A stretch of 64,000 nucleotides of DNA from Actinomyces sp. oral taxon 448 str. F0400 (GTDB lineage Bacteria > Actinomycetota > Actinomycetes > Actinomycetales > Actinomycetaceae): contig NZ_GL985606.1 in NCBI RefSeq assembly GCF_000220835.1, positions 1,621,811 through 1,685,810 of the forward strand, given 5' to 3'. Below the pieces are notes generated by a model. It was not told the origin of the DNA. It did not search any database and saw only the letters and a list, made by a program, of their open reading frames with translations. Shown here one piece after another: positions 45,734 through 53,981 of the stretch; positions within the stretch are counted from its first letter, which is position 1, and every line of letters starts with the position of its first letter. Made by a program: the position numbers and the translations under genes.

Positions 45734-47476
45734 TTAGAAGCGCGGGATGTTGCGCATGTTGGAGGTCGCCATGCTCACGGCCTCGCCCGCGCCGCGATTG
45801 AGGACGATCTTGCTCATCGCTGTGGCGAAACCGATCAACTGCTCACCCGTGATCTCCGGCGGCAGCGACAGGGCATTGGGGTCGGTGATGATCTCCACCA
45901 GTGCCGGGCCGTCGACGTCGAAGGCCTTCTGGAAGGCCTCGCGCAGGTTCCTCGGGTCGTCGACGCGCTCGGAATGGAAACCGATGGATTCGGCTACGCC
46001 CGCGTAGTTGACGTCGTGGACGTCGGTGCCGAAATCAGGCAGGCCGCCCACGAGCATCTCGAGCTTGACCATGCCCAGCGTCGAATTGTTGAAAACAATG
46101 ACTTTCAGCGGCAGGTTGTGCATGCGGGCGGTCACCAGTTCGCCCAGGAGCATCGACAGGCCGCCGTCGCCGGACACCGAGATGACCTGACGATGCGGAT
46201 GGGAGACCTGCGCCCCGATCGCGTGAGACAGGGCGTTGGCCATGGAGCCGTGCAGGAAGGAACCGATGAGCCGTCGGGTGCCCAGGGGGTCGATGTAACG
46301 GGCGGTCCACACATTGCACATGCCGGTGTCCGCGGTGAAGATCGCGTCATCGGCGGCGACCTCGTTGAGCACGTGGGCGGCGTACTCGGGGTGGATGGGC
46401 TTGAGCCTGTCGGCCTTGCGCGTGTAGGAGCCCACGGTCGCCTTCATGATCTTGGCGTGCTTCTTCAGCTGCGCCTTGAGGAACGCGTCGGAGCGGTTCG
46501 CCTCGATGCGGGGCAGGAGCGCCTTGACGAAGGGAGCGACATCGGAGTGGACCGCGTAGGACACGTCGGTGCGCCGTCCCAGCTTCTGCGCGCGGTTGTC
46601 CACCTGGACGGTCGCAGTCCGCGGCAGGAACTGGTCGTAGGGGAAATCGGTGCCGAGCAGGAGCAGGACGTCGGCGTCCTTCATCCCCTCGGCGGCGGCA
46701 CCGTAGCCCAGCAGGCCCGTCATGCCCACGTCGAAGGGGTTGTCGTACTGGATGAAGTCCTTGCCGCGCAGCGAGTGGCCGATCGGCGCCTTGAGCGTAT
46801 CGGCCAGGGAGACGACTTCGTCGTGCGCGCCCCTGACGCCGGCGCCGGCGAAGATCGCGACCTTCTTGGACCTGTTGAGCAGCTCGGCGACCTCCTCGAC
46901 ATCCGCCGGGTTGGGGACGAGGGTCGCGCGGCGGGCGGGGGAGTACTCCGGAGCGTGAGCCACGGCCTTCTCGTTGGAGACGTCGCCCGGCAGTGTGATG
47001 ACGCTGACCCCCTCCAGCGCGACCGCGTGGCGAATGGCGGAGGTCACGACGCGGGGAGCCTGCTGGGGGGTGGAGATGAGCTCGCAGTACACGGAGCATT
47101 CGTTGAACAGGCGGTCCGGGTGGGTCTCCTGGAAGTAGGACTCGCCGACCTGGACGCTGGGGATGTGCGAAGCGATGGCCAGGACCGGAGCGCCCGTGCG
47201 CTGGGCGTCGTACAGACCGTTGATGAGGTGGAGATTGCCCGGGCCGCAGGAGCCCGCGCACACCGCGAGCTTCCCGGTCAGCTGGGCCTCGGCCGCCGCG
47301 GCGAAGGCGGCAGCCTCCTCGTGGCGCACGTGGACCCAGTCGATCCCGCCCTTGGCGGAACCGCCGGTCTTGCGCACGGCGTCGACGACAGGGTTGAGAG
47401 AGTCCCCGACGATGCCGTAGATGCGGTGGACACCGGCATTGACGAGCTGGGCGACGAGTTGTTCGGCGACGTTCAT
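45734..47476 (-). CDS. poxB: Pyruvate oxidase / pyruvate dehydrogenase (quinone), ThDP-dependent
   Basis: The 580-residue ThDP/FAD enzyme oxidises pyruvate to acetate and CO2 at the membrane. N-terminal: YGIVGDSLNPVVDAV, the catalytic Glu in VHVRHEEAAAFAA, and GSCGPGNLHLINGLYDA. C-terminal ThDP site: SVSGDGGLSMLLGELVTA with NNSTLGMVKLEM. Length and motifs agree with PoxB rather than acetolactate synthase. GGGAGAAG precedes the ATG. It is divergent from the FAD oxidoreductase at 47704. Confidence 0.92.
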   Translation of the reverse strand: MNVAEQLVAQLVNAGVHRIYGIVGDSLNPVVDAVRKTGGSAKGGIDWVHVRHEEAAAFAAAAEAQLTGKLAVCAGSCGPGNLHLINGLYDAQRTGAPVLAIASHIPSVQVGESYFQETHPDRLFNECSVYCELISTPQQAPRVVTSAIRHAVALEGVSVITLPGDVSNEKAVAHAPEYSPARRATLVPNPADVEEVAELLNRSKKVAIFAGAGVRGAHDEVVSLADTLKAPIGHSLRGKDFIQYDNPFDVGMTGLLGYGAAAEGMKDADVLLLLGTDFPYDQFLPRTATVQVDNRAQKLGRRTDVSYAVHSDVAPFVKALLPRIEANRSDAFLKAQLKKHAKIMKATVGSYTRKADRLKPIHPEYAAHVLNEVAADDAIFTADTGMCNVWTARYIDPLGTRRLIGSFLHGSMANALSHAIGAQVSHPHRQVISVSGDGGLSMLLGELVTARMHNLPLKVIVFNNSTLGMVKLEMLVGGLPDFGTDVHDVNYAGVAESIGFHSERVDDPRNLREAFQKAFDVDGPALVEIITDPNALSLPPEITGEQLIGFATAMSKIVLNRGAGEAVSMATSNMRNIPRF

Positions 47477-47573
47477 GCGTGTGCTTCTCCCTGGGATGCG
47501 TGACGGCGGATCGAGGGGCCGCCGACGTTAGCGAGGACGCCACACTACGTCATGTAGGACTATGGACCTAGGA

Positions 47574-47592
47574 AGTGTGATCCATTGTCACT
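47574..47592. promoter_or_regulatory. Imperfect inverted repeat between poxB and the FAD oxidoreductase
   Basis: AGTGTGATCCATTGTCACT has complementary ends (AGTG and CACT, with GTGA/TCAC inside) and lies midway in the 227-bp divergent promoter region. It is CRP-like in look but the spacer is 7 rather than 6 nt, so no regulator is assigned. Confidence 0.3.
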
Positions 47593-47703
47593 GATGAGAC
47601 TGTCCGTTCATGGCACGATGGCCCCAGCGCCTCGACCGCATCGCGCACCATCTTGCGCACCCCGCCTTGCACACCTCGTACCGCGAACCGGAAGGACACA
47701 CAT

Positions 47704-48822
47704 ATGACTCGCGTCACCATTATTGGGGGCGGATATGGCGGTATCGCCGTCGCCAAGGCTCTCGACGACGCCTGCGAGGTCGCCCTCGTCGAGCAGAAGG
47801 ACACCTTCGTCAACCACGCAGCCGCCTTGCGCGCTACCGTCGACCGCGAGTGGGCCGAGAGGCTCTTCCTGCCCTACGACGCACTTCTGAAACGCGGACG
47901 CGTCGTGCACGGCACCGCGCTGGGAGTGGGGGGCACCACGGTCTCGGTGACGGGGCACGGTGATCTCGAGGCCGACCACCTCGTGCTCGCCACCGGGACC
48001 GCCTACCCGTTTCCCGCCAAGCACCTGGAGTCCTCCTCGGTCATCGCCAAGGCCCGTATCGAGCGCGCCCACGTCAACCTCGAGCACTCCGAGCAGGTCC
48101 TGATCGCCGGCGCCGGAGAGGTCGGCATCGAGCTGGCCGGGGAGATCACCTCCGCATTCCCGACGATCGCCGTCACACTCCTGGAGTCCGGTCCCGACAT
48201 CCTTCACGGTCGGGACTACAAGCCCGAGCTGCGTGAGGCCATCCGTTTCCAGCTCCTTCAGCGCGACGTCGAGATCATCACCGGCGACGCCCTGGCCTCC
48301 CTGCCGCCGGTGGATCCGGGAGTCCTCTCGCCGTTCCGGGTGATGACCGCCGCCGGCCGCCAGCTCGAAGCGGACCTGTGGTTCCGCGCCTACGGCGCCT
48401 CGGCGGCCACGGGCTTCCTGGGGGAGGACTACGACGAGATCCGCCACCACGACGGCACCATCCGGGTCGACGATCATCTGCGAGTCGTCGACCACCCCGG
48501 CGTGTGGGCCATTGGAGACGTCACGGACGTGCGCGAGACCAAGCGCGCTGATGCGGCCCTGGCCCACGCCGGGGTCGTCGCGGCCAACATCCGCTCGCTC
48601 ATCGAGGGCGGATCCCCCGAGGCGACCTATGCGCCCAAGCCCGAGCACGTCGTGCTCCCGCTGGGACCCGACGGGGGAGCGGCCCAGGTGCTGCGTGACG
48701 GCGTACGCGTCGTCGTCGGCCCCGAGGAGACGGCGCGCATGAAGGGCGAGGACCTCTTCCTCGGCTACGTCGCCAAGGCTCTGGGGAGACCACCGGTGCG
48801 CCGACCTCGTCCGGGCCGGTAG
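47704..48822 (+). CDS. NAD(P)/FAD-dependent oxidoreductase (AIF/NDH-2-like)
   Basis: The 372-residue protein has the FAD dinucleotide motif TIIGGGYGGIAVAKAL, NHAAALRATVDREWAER, a second nucleotide motif LIAGAGEVGIELAGEI and the terminal FAD-binding VWAIGDVTDVRETKRADAALAHAGVVAANI. This is the layout of single-chain AIF/NDH-2-type dehydrogenases. There is no membrane helix. GGAAGGACAC precedes the ATG. Its divergence from poxB suggests a role in electron transfer or quinone redox, by context only. Confidence 0.85.
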   Translation: MTRVTIIGGGYGGIAVAKALDDACEVALVEQKDTFVNHAAALRATVDREWAERLFLPYDALLKRGRVVHGTALGVGGTTVSVTGHGDLEADHLVLATGTAYPFPAKHLESSSVIAKARIERAHVNLEHSEQVLIAGAGEVGIELAGEITSAFPTIAVTLLESGPDILHGRDYKPELREAIRFQLLQRDVEIITGDALASLPPVDPGVLSPFRVMTAAGRQLEADLWFRAYGASAATGFLGEDYDEIRHHDGTIRVDDHLRVVDHPGVWAIGDVTDVRETKRADAALAHAGVVAANIRSLIEGGSPEATYAPKPEHVVLPLGPDGGAAQVLRDGVRVVVGPEETARMKGEDLFLGYVAKALGRPPVRRPRPGR

Positions 48823-48832
48823 TGTGGACTGC

Positions 48833-49156
48833 ATGACGAACGACCCGCGGTCTGCGCTCAACCGACTCATCGCCGCCTTCGAGGCGCACCTGGACGCGGC
48901 CGCCACCGGCGACGAGCTGTCGCCGGCCGTGATCGCCTCCGAGGACGCCCTCCAGAACGCCTTCTTCACCTACGATGACGCCCTGTTCACCGCCTACGAC
49001 ATCGAGCTGCCCTTCGACATCGTCGACTCCGAGGGGGACGACGACCTGGACGGCGATGAGGACGATGACGAGGACGACTACGGCGATGAGGGCGATGACG
49101 AGGGCGAGTTCGACGACGGTGACGGCGACGACGATGAGAACGAGTACGAGGATTGA
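48833..49156 (+). CDS. Small protein with extreme acidic C-terminus
   Basis: The 107-residue protein has an ordered N-terminal half (RSALNRLIAAFEAHLDAAATGDE, then LQNAFFTYDDALFTAYDIELPFDIV). From about residue 66 a tail of almost only Asp, Glu and Gly follows. I do not recognise the family. The ATG at 48833 follows the previous gene by 10 nt, so it is likely translated with it. Confidence 0.65.
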   Translation: MTNDPRSALNRLIAAFEAHLDAAATGDELSPAVIASEDALQNAFFTYDDALFTAYDIELPFDIVDSEGDDDLDGDEDDDEDDYGDEGDDEGEFDDGDGDDDENEYED

Positions 49157-49270
49157 TCCCCGCTCGCGGGCGTGCGGTTGCTGTAGTGGACGGCGGGAGC
49201 CCGCGCGCACCTGCTCGGGCAGGGGCGCTCTCAGCCATCTTGTGAGACATCTGGTGGCGGCGACGCGAAT

Positions 49271-49289
49271 TTAGTTTAGGCTTGCCTTT
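49271..49289 (+). promoter_or_regulatory. DtxR/IdeR-like iron box
   Basis: TTAGTTTAGGCTTGCCTTT matches the DtxR/IdeR consensus (TTAGGTTAGGCTAACCTAA) at 14 of 19 positions by eye. AT-rich sequence in this high-GC window strengthens it. Such boxes repress iron-uptake genes when iron is plentiful. No intact gene lies just downstream. Confidence 0.6.
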
Positions 49290-49736
49290 CATAAACTCTG
49301 TTGCCTGACCAGGATCGGAGCCCAGGTGTCTTTGCTCTCCCGCCGTCGGATGTGTCCTCGGGCGGCGTCCCCACCATCGACATGAGCGTCACGGCGTCCT
49401 CGGCGTCGGCCTCCTCCGCGTCCGCGACTGACGCCGCGACCCACCAGGCGGCGGGCGGTGGCTGGTCCTCGGCCACCGTGACCGACACCCTCACCAGCCG
49501 CGTCACAATCCTGGCACCTCCTTCAACACCGCTGCGCAGGCCCGGGCCAACGCGAGCCAGACCGTGGCGGAGGAGATCCTGGGGTAGGTGGATGGACCTG
49601 CCTGACCGACCGCCATCTCGACGAGGAGATCGGGGCCGCCGCGTCGCCCTGGTGTGGAGGTGAGCGGTCCCCGCCCGGTCGTTCGGGCGCCCGCCGGATC
49701 GGCGCCGCACCCGCACTGTCGCGCCCGGTGCGCGGG
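49290..49736. other. Stretch without an intact gene, possible decayed iron-regulated gene
   Basis: No convincing full-length frame. A frame from an ATG at 49382 reads Ser/Ala-rich and then loses protein character near 49510. A neighbouring frame gives PGTSFNTAAQARANASQ, then TVAEEILG and a stop at 49587, which looks like a real C-terminus. This suggests a broken gene of unknown type downstream of the iron box. Confidence 0.35.
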
Positions 49737-50711
49737 TCAGAACCGTTCAGGGTATCCCGTGCGGATCGCCGTGATCTCGTCCAGGGCGTGACGGATCTGC
49801 GCGGGCAGGACGAGGTCGTCGCTCGATAGAGCCCCCCGCAGTTGGGAGGGTGTGCGTGCGCCCACGATCGCGGCCGTCACGCCCGGGGCGTCCCGGGCCC
49901 AGGCCAGGGCCACCTCCACCGGCTTGCGGTCCAGCCCCGTGGCGGCCGTGGCTACTGCCTCCACGACGCCGACGTAGGGCTCCCCGAGGTACGGCGCCAC
50001 ATAGGACCGCAGATGCGGAGACGCGCCGCGCGAATCCGGAGGCGTGGTGGCCCGATAGCGGCCTGTCAGCACTCCCCGCCCCAGCGGGGCGTAGCCGAGC
50101 ACCCCGAAGCCCAGCGCGTCGGCCGCCGGGACGAGCTCGCGCTCGATACCGCGGCACACCAGGGAGTACTCGACCTCGACCGCGGCCAGCCCCGGGCCTG
50201 CGCAGGACAGCAGGTCGGCTGCGCGCACCGAGGCCCATGCCGGGTGGTTCGACACGCCGACGTAGCGGGTGCGGCCGGAGACCACCGCCGCACGCAGGGC
50301 GTCGGCGGTCTCCTCCAGAGGAGTGGTGGGGTCGGGGACCTGCACCAGCCACAGGTCGAGATGGTCGGTTCCCAGACGCGCCAGAGAGTCGTCGAGGGTG
50401 TCGAGCAGCGCGCCCCGTGAGGCGTCCGCGACGGTGGCACGAGCTCCGGTGCGCCACGTGCGCACCCCGGCCTTGGAGACCAGCACGAGCTCGCGCCTGT
50501 CGACATGGTCGGTCATCAGAGTGCCCACGACCTCCTCGGCGGAGCCCTCGCAGTAGGAGGCGGCGGTATCCACCAGGGTGCCGCCGGCGTCGAGGAAGAC
50601 GTCGAGCTGGTCCCTGGCCTCGAGCTCGTCGGTGTCGCGTCCCCAGGTCATCGTGCCGAGCCCCACCGACGACACCCGCAGCCCTGTGCTGCCGAGCTTC
50701 CTGTGTTCCAT
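49737..50711 (-). CDS. Aldo/keto reductase with unusual active site
   Basis: The 324-residue AKR barrel opens with LGSTGLRVSSVGLGTMTWG. The active-site Asp (near 48), Tyr (near 53, DTAASYCEGSAE) and Lys (near 80, LVSKAG) are present. The position that normally holds the catalytic His, in LDLWLVQVPDP, is Gln (near 124). NADPH-binding residues near the C-terminus (AIVGARTPSQL) are kept. Substrate unknown. It lies 48 nt downstream of the TusA-like gene on the same strand. Confidence 0.87.
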   Translation of the reverse strand: MEHRKLGSTGLRVSSVGLGTMTWGRDTDELEARDQLDVFLDAGGTLVDTAASYCEGSAEEVVGTLMTDHVDRRELVLVSKAGVRTWRTGARATVADASRGALLDTLDDSLARLGTDHLDLWLVQVPDPTTPLEETADALRAAVVSGRTRYVGVSNHPAWASVRAADLLSCAGPGLAAVEVEYSLVCRGIERELVPAADALGFGVLGYAPLGRGVLTGRYRATTPPDSRGASPHLRSYVAPYLGEPYVGVVEAVATAATGLDRKPVEVALAWARDAPGVTAAIVGARTPSQLRGALSSDDLVLPAQIRHALDEITAIRTGYPERF

Positions 50712-50759
50712 GGGGACAACCGTAAACGGTCCCGCGGTCCACTGCGCTTGCGCGTGTCC

Positions 50760-50981
50760 CTACTTGCGCACGGTGATGGACCAGCTGGCCTCGCCGGTCC
50801 TGACGAAGTCGGTGACCGTGTAGCCGTTGTCGGTCGCCCACGCGGGCAGCGACTGGGTGCCCTGGGTGCAATCGAAGCCGATGACGAGCTCGTCGCCGTC
50901 GACCAGGTCGGCCATCGCCTCCTCGGCCTCGATGACGGGGAAGGGGCATACGAGCCCCTCGGTGCGAAGAACAGTGCGCAT
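50760..50981 (-). CDS. TusA-like sulfur carrier protein
   Basis: The 73-residue protein carries the TusA/SirA motif LVCPFPVIEAEEAM (Cys-Pro-x-Pro). The Cys receives persulfide sulfur. TusA-like partners (TsuB) commonly accompany YeeE/TsuA thiosulfate importers, as here, 73 nt downstream. GGAGGCGATC precedes the ATG. Confidence 0.92.
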   Translation of the reverse strand: MRTVLRTEGLVCPFPVIEAEEAMADLVDGDELVIGFDCTQGTQSLPAWATDNGYTVTDFVRTGEASWSITVRK

Positions 50982-51054
50982 GATCGCCTCCTGGACTGGT
51001 TGGTGGGTCGGAATTGGGTCGGAATATTGACTGACGCGTCGCCGGGTGACGGCG

Positions 51055-52224
51055 TCAGCGAGCGCGGGCGGGGGAGACCGGGCGCGCCGGGAGAGCGGGG
51101 GCGCCGGTGAGGGCGGACGAGGCCGCGGACGCCTCCTGGGGCTCCTCCCGCCGGAGGGCCCGGGCCCTCCGGCGGCGCTCGCGCGGTCGGATGATCGTGA
51201 CCCACGCGGCCGCCCCGACCCCGAGGATCTGGAACGCGAGTGCGATCCAGCCCTGCCAGGACAGCAGGGATGTCTGGACCAGCGCGTTGCCGATCGAGCA
51301 GCCGCCCGCCCACGCCGCGCCGACGCCCATGAGGACGCCGCCGACGATCGAGCGCTGGATCACCTGCGCCGAGGGGACTCGCACGCGGAATTCGCCCGAG
51401 GCCCTGGCCGCCAGATAGGAGCCGACCAGGATGCCCACGACGAGCAGGACGCCCCAGTCCAGGCACGAGCGGTCACCGGTGACCAGGAGACCCACGAGGT
51501 TCGACGACGGCGTGGTGATGCCCAGCCCGTCATGCCGCCCGCTCGCCCAGGAGGCCGGCCAGGCGATGACTGCGACGATCCCGACCAGGACGCCCGTCGT
51601 CAGGGGATTCCATGCGCGTTCGAACAGCAGACGGCTCACCCCCGTGCGCTGCGCCGGCAGCGCCATGGCCGGCCGGCGGGCCGATTCACGGCGCAGCTGG
51701 GCGTGCACGGCGAACACCGCCACGACGCCCAGGACGATGGCCCCGACCCAGTCGGGCAGCCCGACGGCGGCGGGCAGCGTCGTCAGTCCGGTGGTCCACG
51801 CACGCCTCAGATGCTGCGTTACGGGTGCCAGGACCCCGCTCTTGGCCGCGGCCGCGGACAGGGCGTAGGCGGCGAGGGCGAACCAGGAACCGACGAGCCC
51901 CTCGCCGGCGCGGTAGTACGTGCCGGTGGCGCACCCGCCCGCCAGCACCATGCCCGCCCCGAACAGGAAGGAGCCGAGCACCGTCGCAATGACGGACAGG
52001 CGCGGGACTTCAGGAGCGATCACGCCCAGAGCGGTCAGAAGCGCGACGCCGAGAGCCTGGACGGCGATCGCGAGCAGGAAGGCGATGAACCAGCGTGGGG
52101 AGTGCGAGACCCACAGGTCCCGGAACGCGCCGGTGATGCAGAAACGTCCGCGTTGGAGGACGAGGCCGAGTGCGGCCCCGACGAGAAGTCCGGTAAAGAG
52201 CATGAATGGTCCTGTTCCGGTCAT
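51055..52224 (-). CDS. tsuA: YeeE/YedE (TsuA)-type thiosulfate/sulfur transporter
   Basis: The 389-residue membrane protein has two pseudo-repeats and the conserved cysteines of the TsuA family: RGRFCITGAFRD near the start, GGCATGTYYRAGEG, and GGCSIGNALVQT in the second half. TsuA imports thiosulfate through a chain of such cysteines. A TusA-like gene follows and a Cys-rich leader peptide precedes it, both consistent with sulfur uptake. The C-terminal 45 residues are charged and not conserved. Confidence 0.9.
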   Translation of the reverse strand: MTGTGPFMLFTGLLVGAALGLVLQRGRFCITGAFRDLWVSHSPRWFIAFLLAIAVQALGVALLTALGVIAPEVPRLSVIATVLGSFLFGAGMVLAGGCATGTYYRAGEGLVGSWFALAAYALSAAAAKSGVLAPVTQHLRRAWTTGLTTLPAAVGLPDWVGAIVLGVVAVFAVHAQLRRESARRPAMALPAQRTGVSRLLFERAWNPLTTGVLVGIVAVIAWPASWASGRHDGLGITTPSSNLVGLLVTGDRSCLDWGVLLVVGILVGSYLAARASGEFRVRVPSAQVIQRSIVGGVLMGVGAAWAGGCSIGNALVQTSLLSWQGWIALAFQILGVGAAAWVTIIRPRERRRRARALRREEPQEASAASSALTGAPALPARPVSPARAR

Positions 52225-52448
52225 TGAGACCTGGAGCGGTCACGGACTCGTGGGCCCAGTGGGCCGGCGGGCGCATCGGATCCGGGGAGAGGATGAGGCG
52301 CAGACCGCTTCTGAGCCCGGGTGCGCCTAACGCGCCCGCGCCCGTGACGAGGGGATGGGGCGGGGGCCTGGTCGAAGACGGCTGATCGACGCACGCCATT
52401 GCGCCGTATCGCCGGAAGGGGGAGGGATGCCGTAGATGTTCGGCAGCC

Positions 52449-52532
52449 TCAGCGCCCGCCGACCAGGCTGCGCGTACAGCACGACGCTCCGCGCATGATG
52501 CGACGGGGCGTGATCAGCGGCTGACGGCTCAT
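52449..52532 (-). CDS. Small leader peptide with Cys-Cys, upstream of the sulfur-uptake genes
   Basis: A 27-residue frame, MSRQPLITPRRIMRG followed by ASCCTRSLVGGR, has a GGAGATTCTC ribosome site. It lies 224 nt upstream of tsuA in the same direction. Two adjacent Cys codons sit near the middle-end. Actinobacteria are known to use such Cys-containing leader peptides for cysteine-responsive attenuation upstream of sulfur genes, so the same job is inferred here. I did not identify the downstream alternative structures. It is too short for routine gene calling. Confidence 0.7.
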   Translation of the reverse strand: MSRQPLITPRRIMRGASCCTRSLVGGR

Positions 52533-52830
52533 GAGAATCTCCGATGGACTAAGGACGTGAAGCGGCCGTACGGTCCGGACGCGGTCCTGACGACCGCGGA
52601 ACACGTCGGGCAGTTCCGTCAGCACCATAGAATCGCGATCGGTGCGACGGCCAGAGGATTCCACCGGGTGAGACGGTGCGTGGGAACCCGAGATGCAGTG
52701 GGAGCGCAGAGTGCACAGGAGATGGCGCGGGCGGGGGACGGCCTCGGATGGCGTCTGCATGGTTCCAAATGGTTCCAACGGCATCACCGGAAGCCGCCCT
52801 GTTCGGGTTTCGCGTCGAGTTCGCGGCGCC

Positions 52831-53787
52831 TCAGGCCGCTGTGCACCGGCGGGCGGTGAGCAGCCGCTCCAGCCCCTCTCGCGGCAGCGGCGGGGTGGCG
52901 CCGCCGAAGATCGGGCACTGAGTCTGGTAGGCGCACCAGTCGCACAGTCGCGAGCGTCTAGGGACGAACTCGCCAGTGGTGGCGCACTCCTCGACCTCAT
53001 CCCAGATCCGGGCGACCTTGGTCTCGGTCGCCTCGAGCTCGGGCGGGCGCGGATCATGGGTCAGAGTACGGCCGTCCCTGAGGTAGAGCAGCTGCAGGCG
53101 CCGCGGCGCACGGCCGCGCGCACGCCACAGCGCCAGGGCGTAGAAGCGCATCTGGAATAACGCCTCGGACTGAAACCTCGGCCCCGGGGAGCGGCCCGTC
53201 TTGTAATCGACCACGCGCATCGCCCCATCGGGGGCCACGTCGAGGCGGTCGATGAATCCGCGTAGCAGCAGACCGTCGCCAGTCTCGGTCTGGATGAAGA
53301 GTTCGCGCTCGGCCGGTTCCAAACGCGTGGGGTTCTCCATCCGGAAGTAGGAGTCGATGAGGCTCTCCGCCTCGCCGAGCCACGGACCGACCGCGGCCGG
53401 GTCCTCGAACAGGCTCATGACGACGGGGTTCTTCTCCCGATGCGCCTCCCATTGGGAGGGGAGCATGGAGAGGGCCGCCCGCCGGGTGCGCTCGCGGGCG
53501 GGCAGGTCGTACAGTCGTTCCAGGATGCCGTGGACGAGGGTGCCCTTGTGCGTGGCCAGCGAACCCGGTTCGGGGAGGCGATCCACCGTGCGCAGACGAA
53601 ACATGAGCGGGCACTGCATGAAGTCCTTGGCGCGCGACGGCGACAGCGCCGCTCGGCCGGAGCGGCGAGCGCGGCCCGCTGCGGGCCCGGTGGTGCGGGG
53701 CCGGGCGGCCCGCTCCGATATCCCGGGTACCTCGGCCGACGAGGCGGCCGAGACGGTCGAGGGCGCTGATGTGATGTTCTCGCTCAC
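52831..53787 (-). CDS. RecB-family PD-(D/E)XK nuclease with four-Cys cluster
   Basis: The 318-residue protein has SPSRAKDFMQCPLMFRL, GTLVHGILERL, GFIDRLDV and MRVVDYKTGR (catalytic Asp and Lys). At the end, CDWCAYQTQC with the early Cys would bind a 4Fe-4S cluster, as in AddB/Cas4-type nucleases. The first 50 residues are Ala/Ser/Arg-rich. This gene is typically found next to the pup cluster in actinobacteria. It is divergent from the M50 protease gene. Confidence 0.9.
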   Translation of the reverse strand: MSENITSAPSTVSAASSAEVPGISERAARPRTTGPAAGRARRSGRAALSPSRAKDFMQCPLMFRLRTVDRLPEPGSLATHKGTLVHGILERLYDLPARERTRRAALSMLPSQWEAHREKNPVVMSLFEDPAAVGPWLGEAESLIDSYFRMENPTRLEPAERELFIQTETGDGLLLRGFIDRLDVAPDGAMRVVDYKTGRSPGPRFQSEALFQMRFYALALWRARGRAPRRLQLLYLRDGRTLTHDPRPPELEATETKVARIWDEVEECATTGEFVPRRSRLCDWCAYQTQCPIFGGATPPLPREGLERLLTARRCTAA

Positions 53788-53981
53788 GGAACGAACCTAC
53801 CCCGCTCGGTCGATGTGCCCGTGCAGCTGTCCACAGGTAGCCGTCATCGGTGCGTCCTGCGGGCGTTCGTGCGCTTCCCGCCGCCCGTTCCGATGGCTTC
53901 GCGTCTCGAGGCGGTGGCGTCTCGGAGTCGTCGACCGGAGGTTGCCCCGCCCTCCCCTCCAGGCCGGTTAGGCTCACGGAC

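Noticed and set aside
45719..47503. A 594-codon open frame antisense to poxB
   Set aside because: Its residues are Gly/Asp/Val-rich with no domain; poxB on the other strand is complete and conserved.
52533..52830. Frames on both strands upstream of the Cys leader peptide
   Set aside because: They lack recognisable domains or ribosome sites and are best read as promoter region for the sulfur-uptake genes and the 3' flank of the RecB-type gene.
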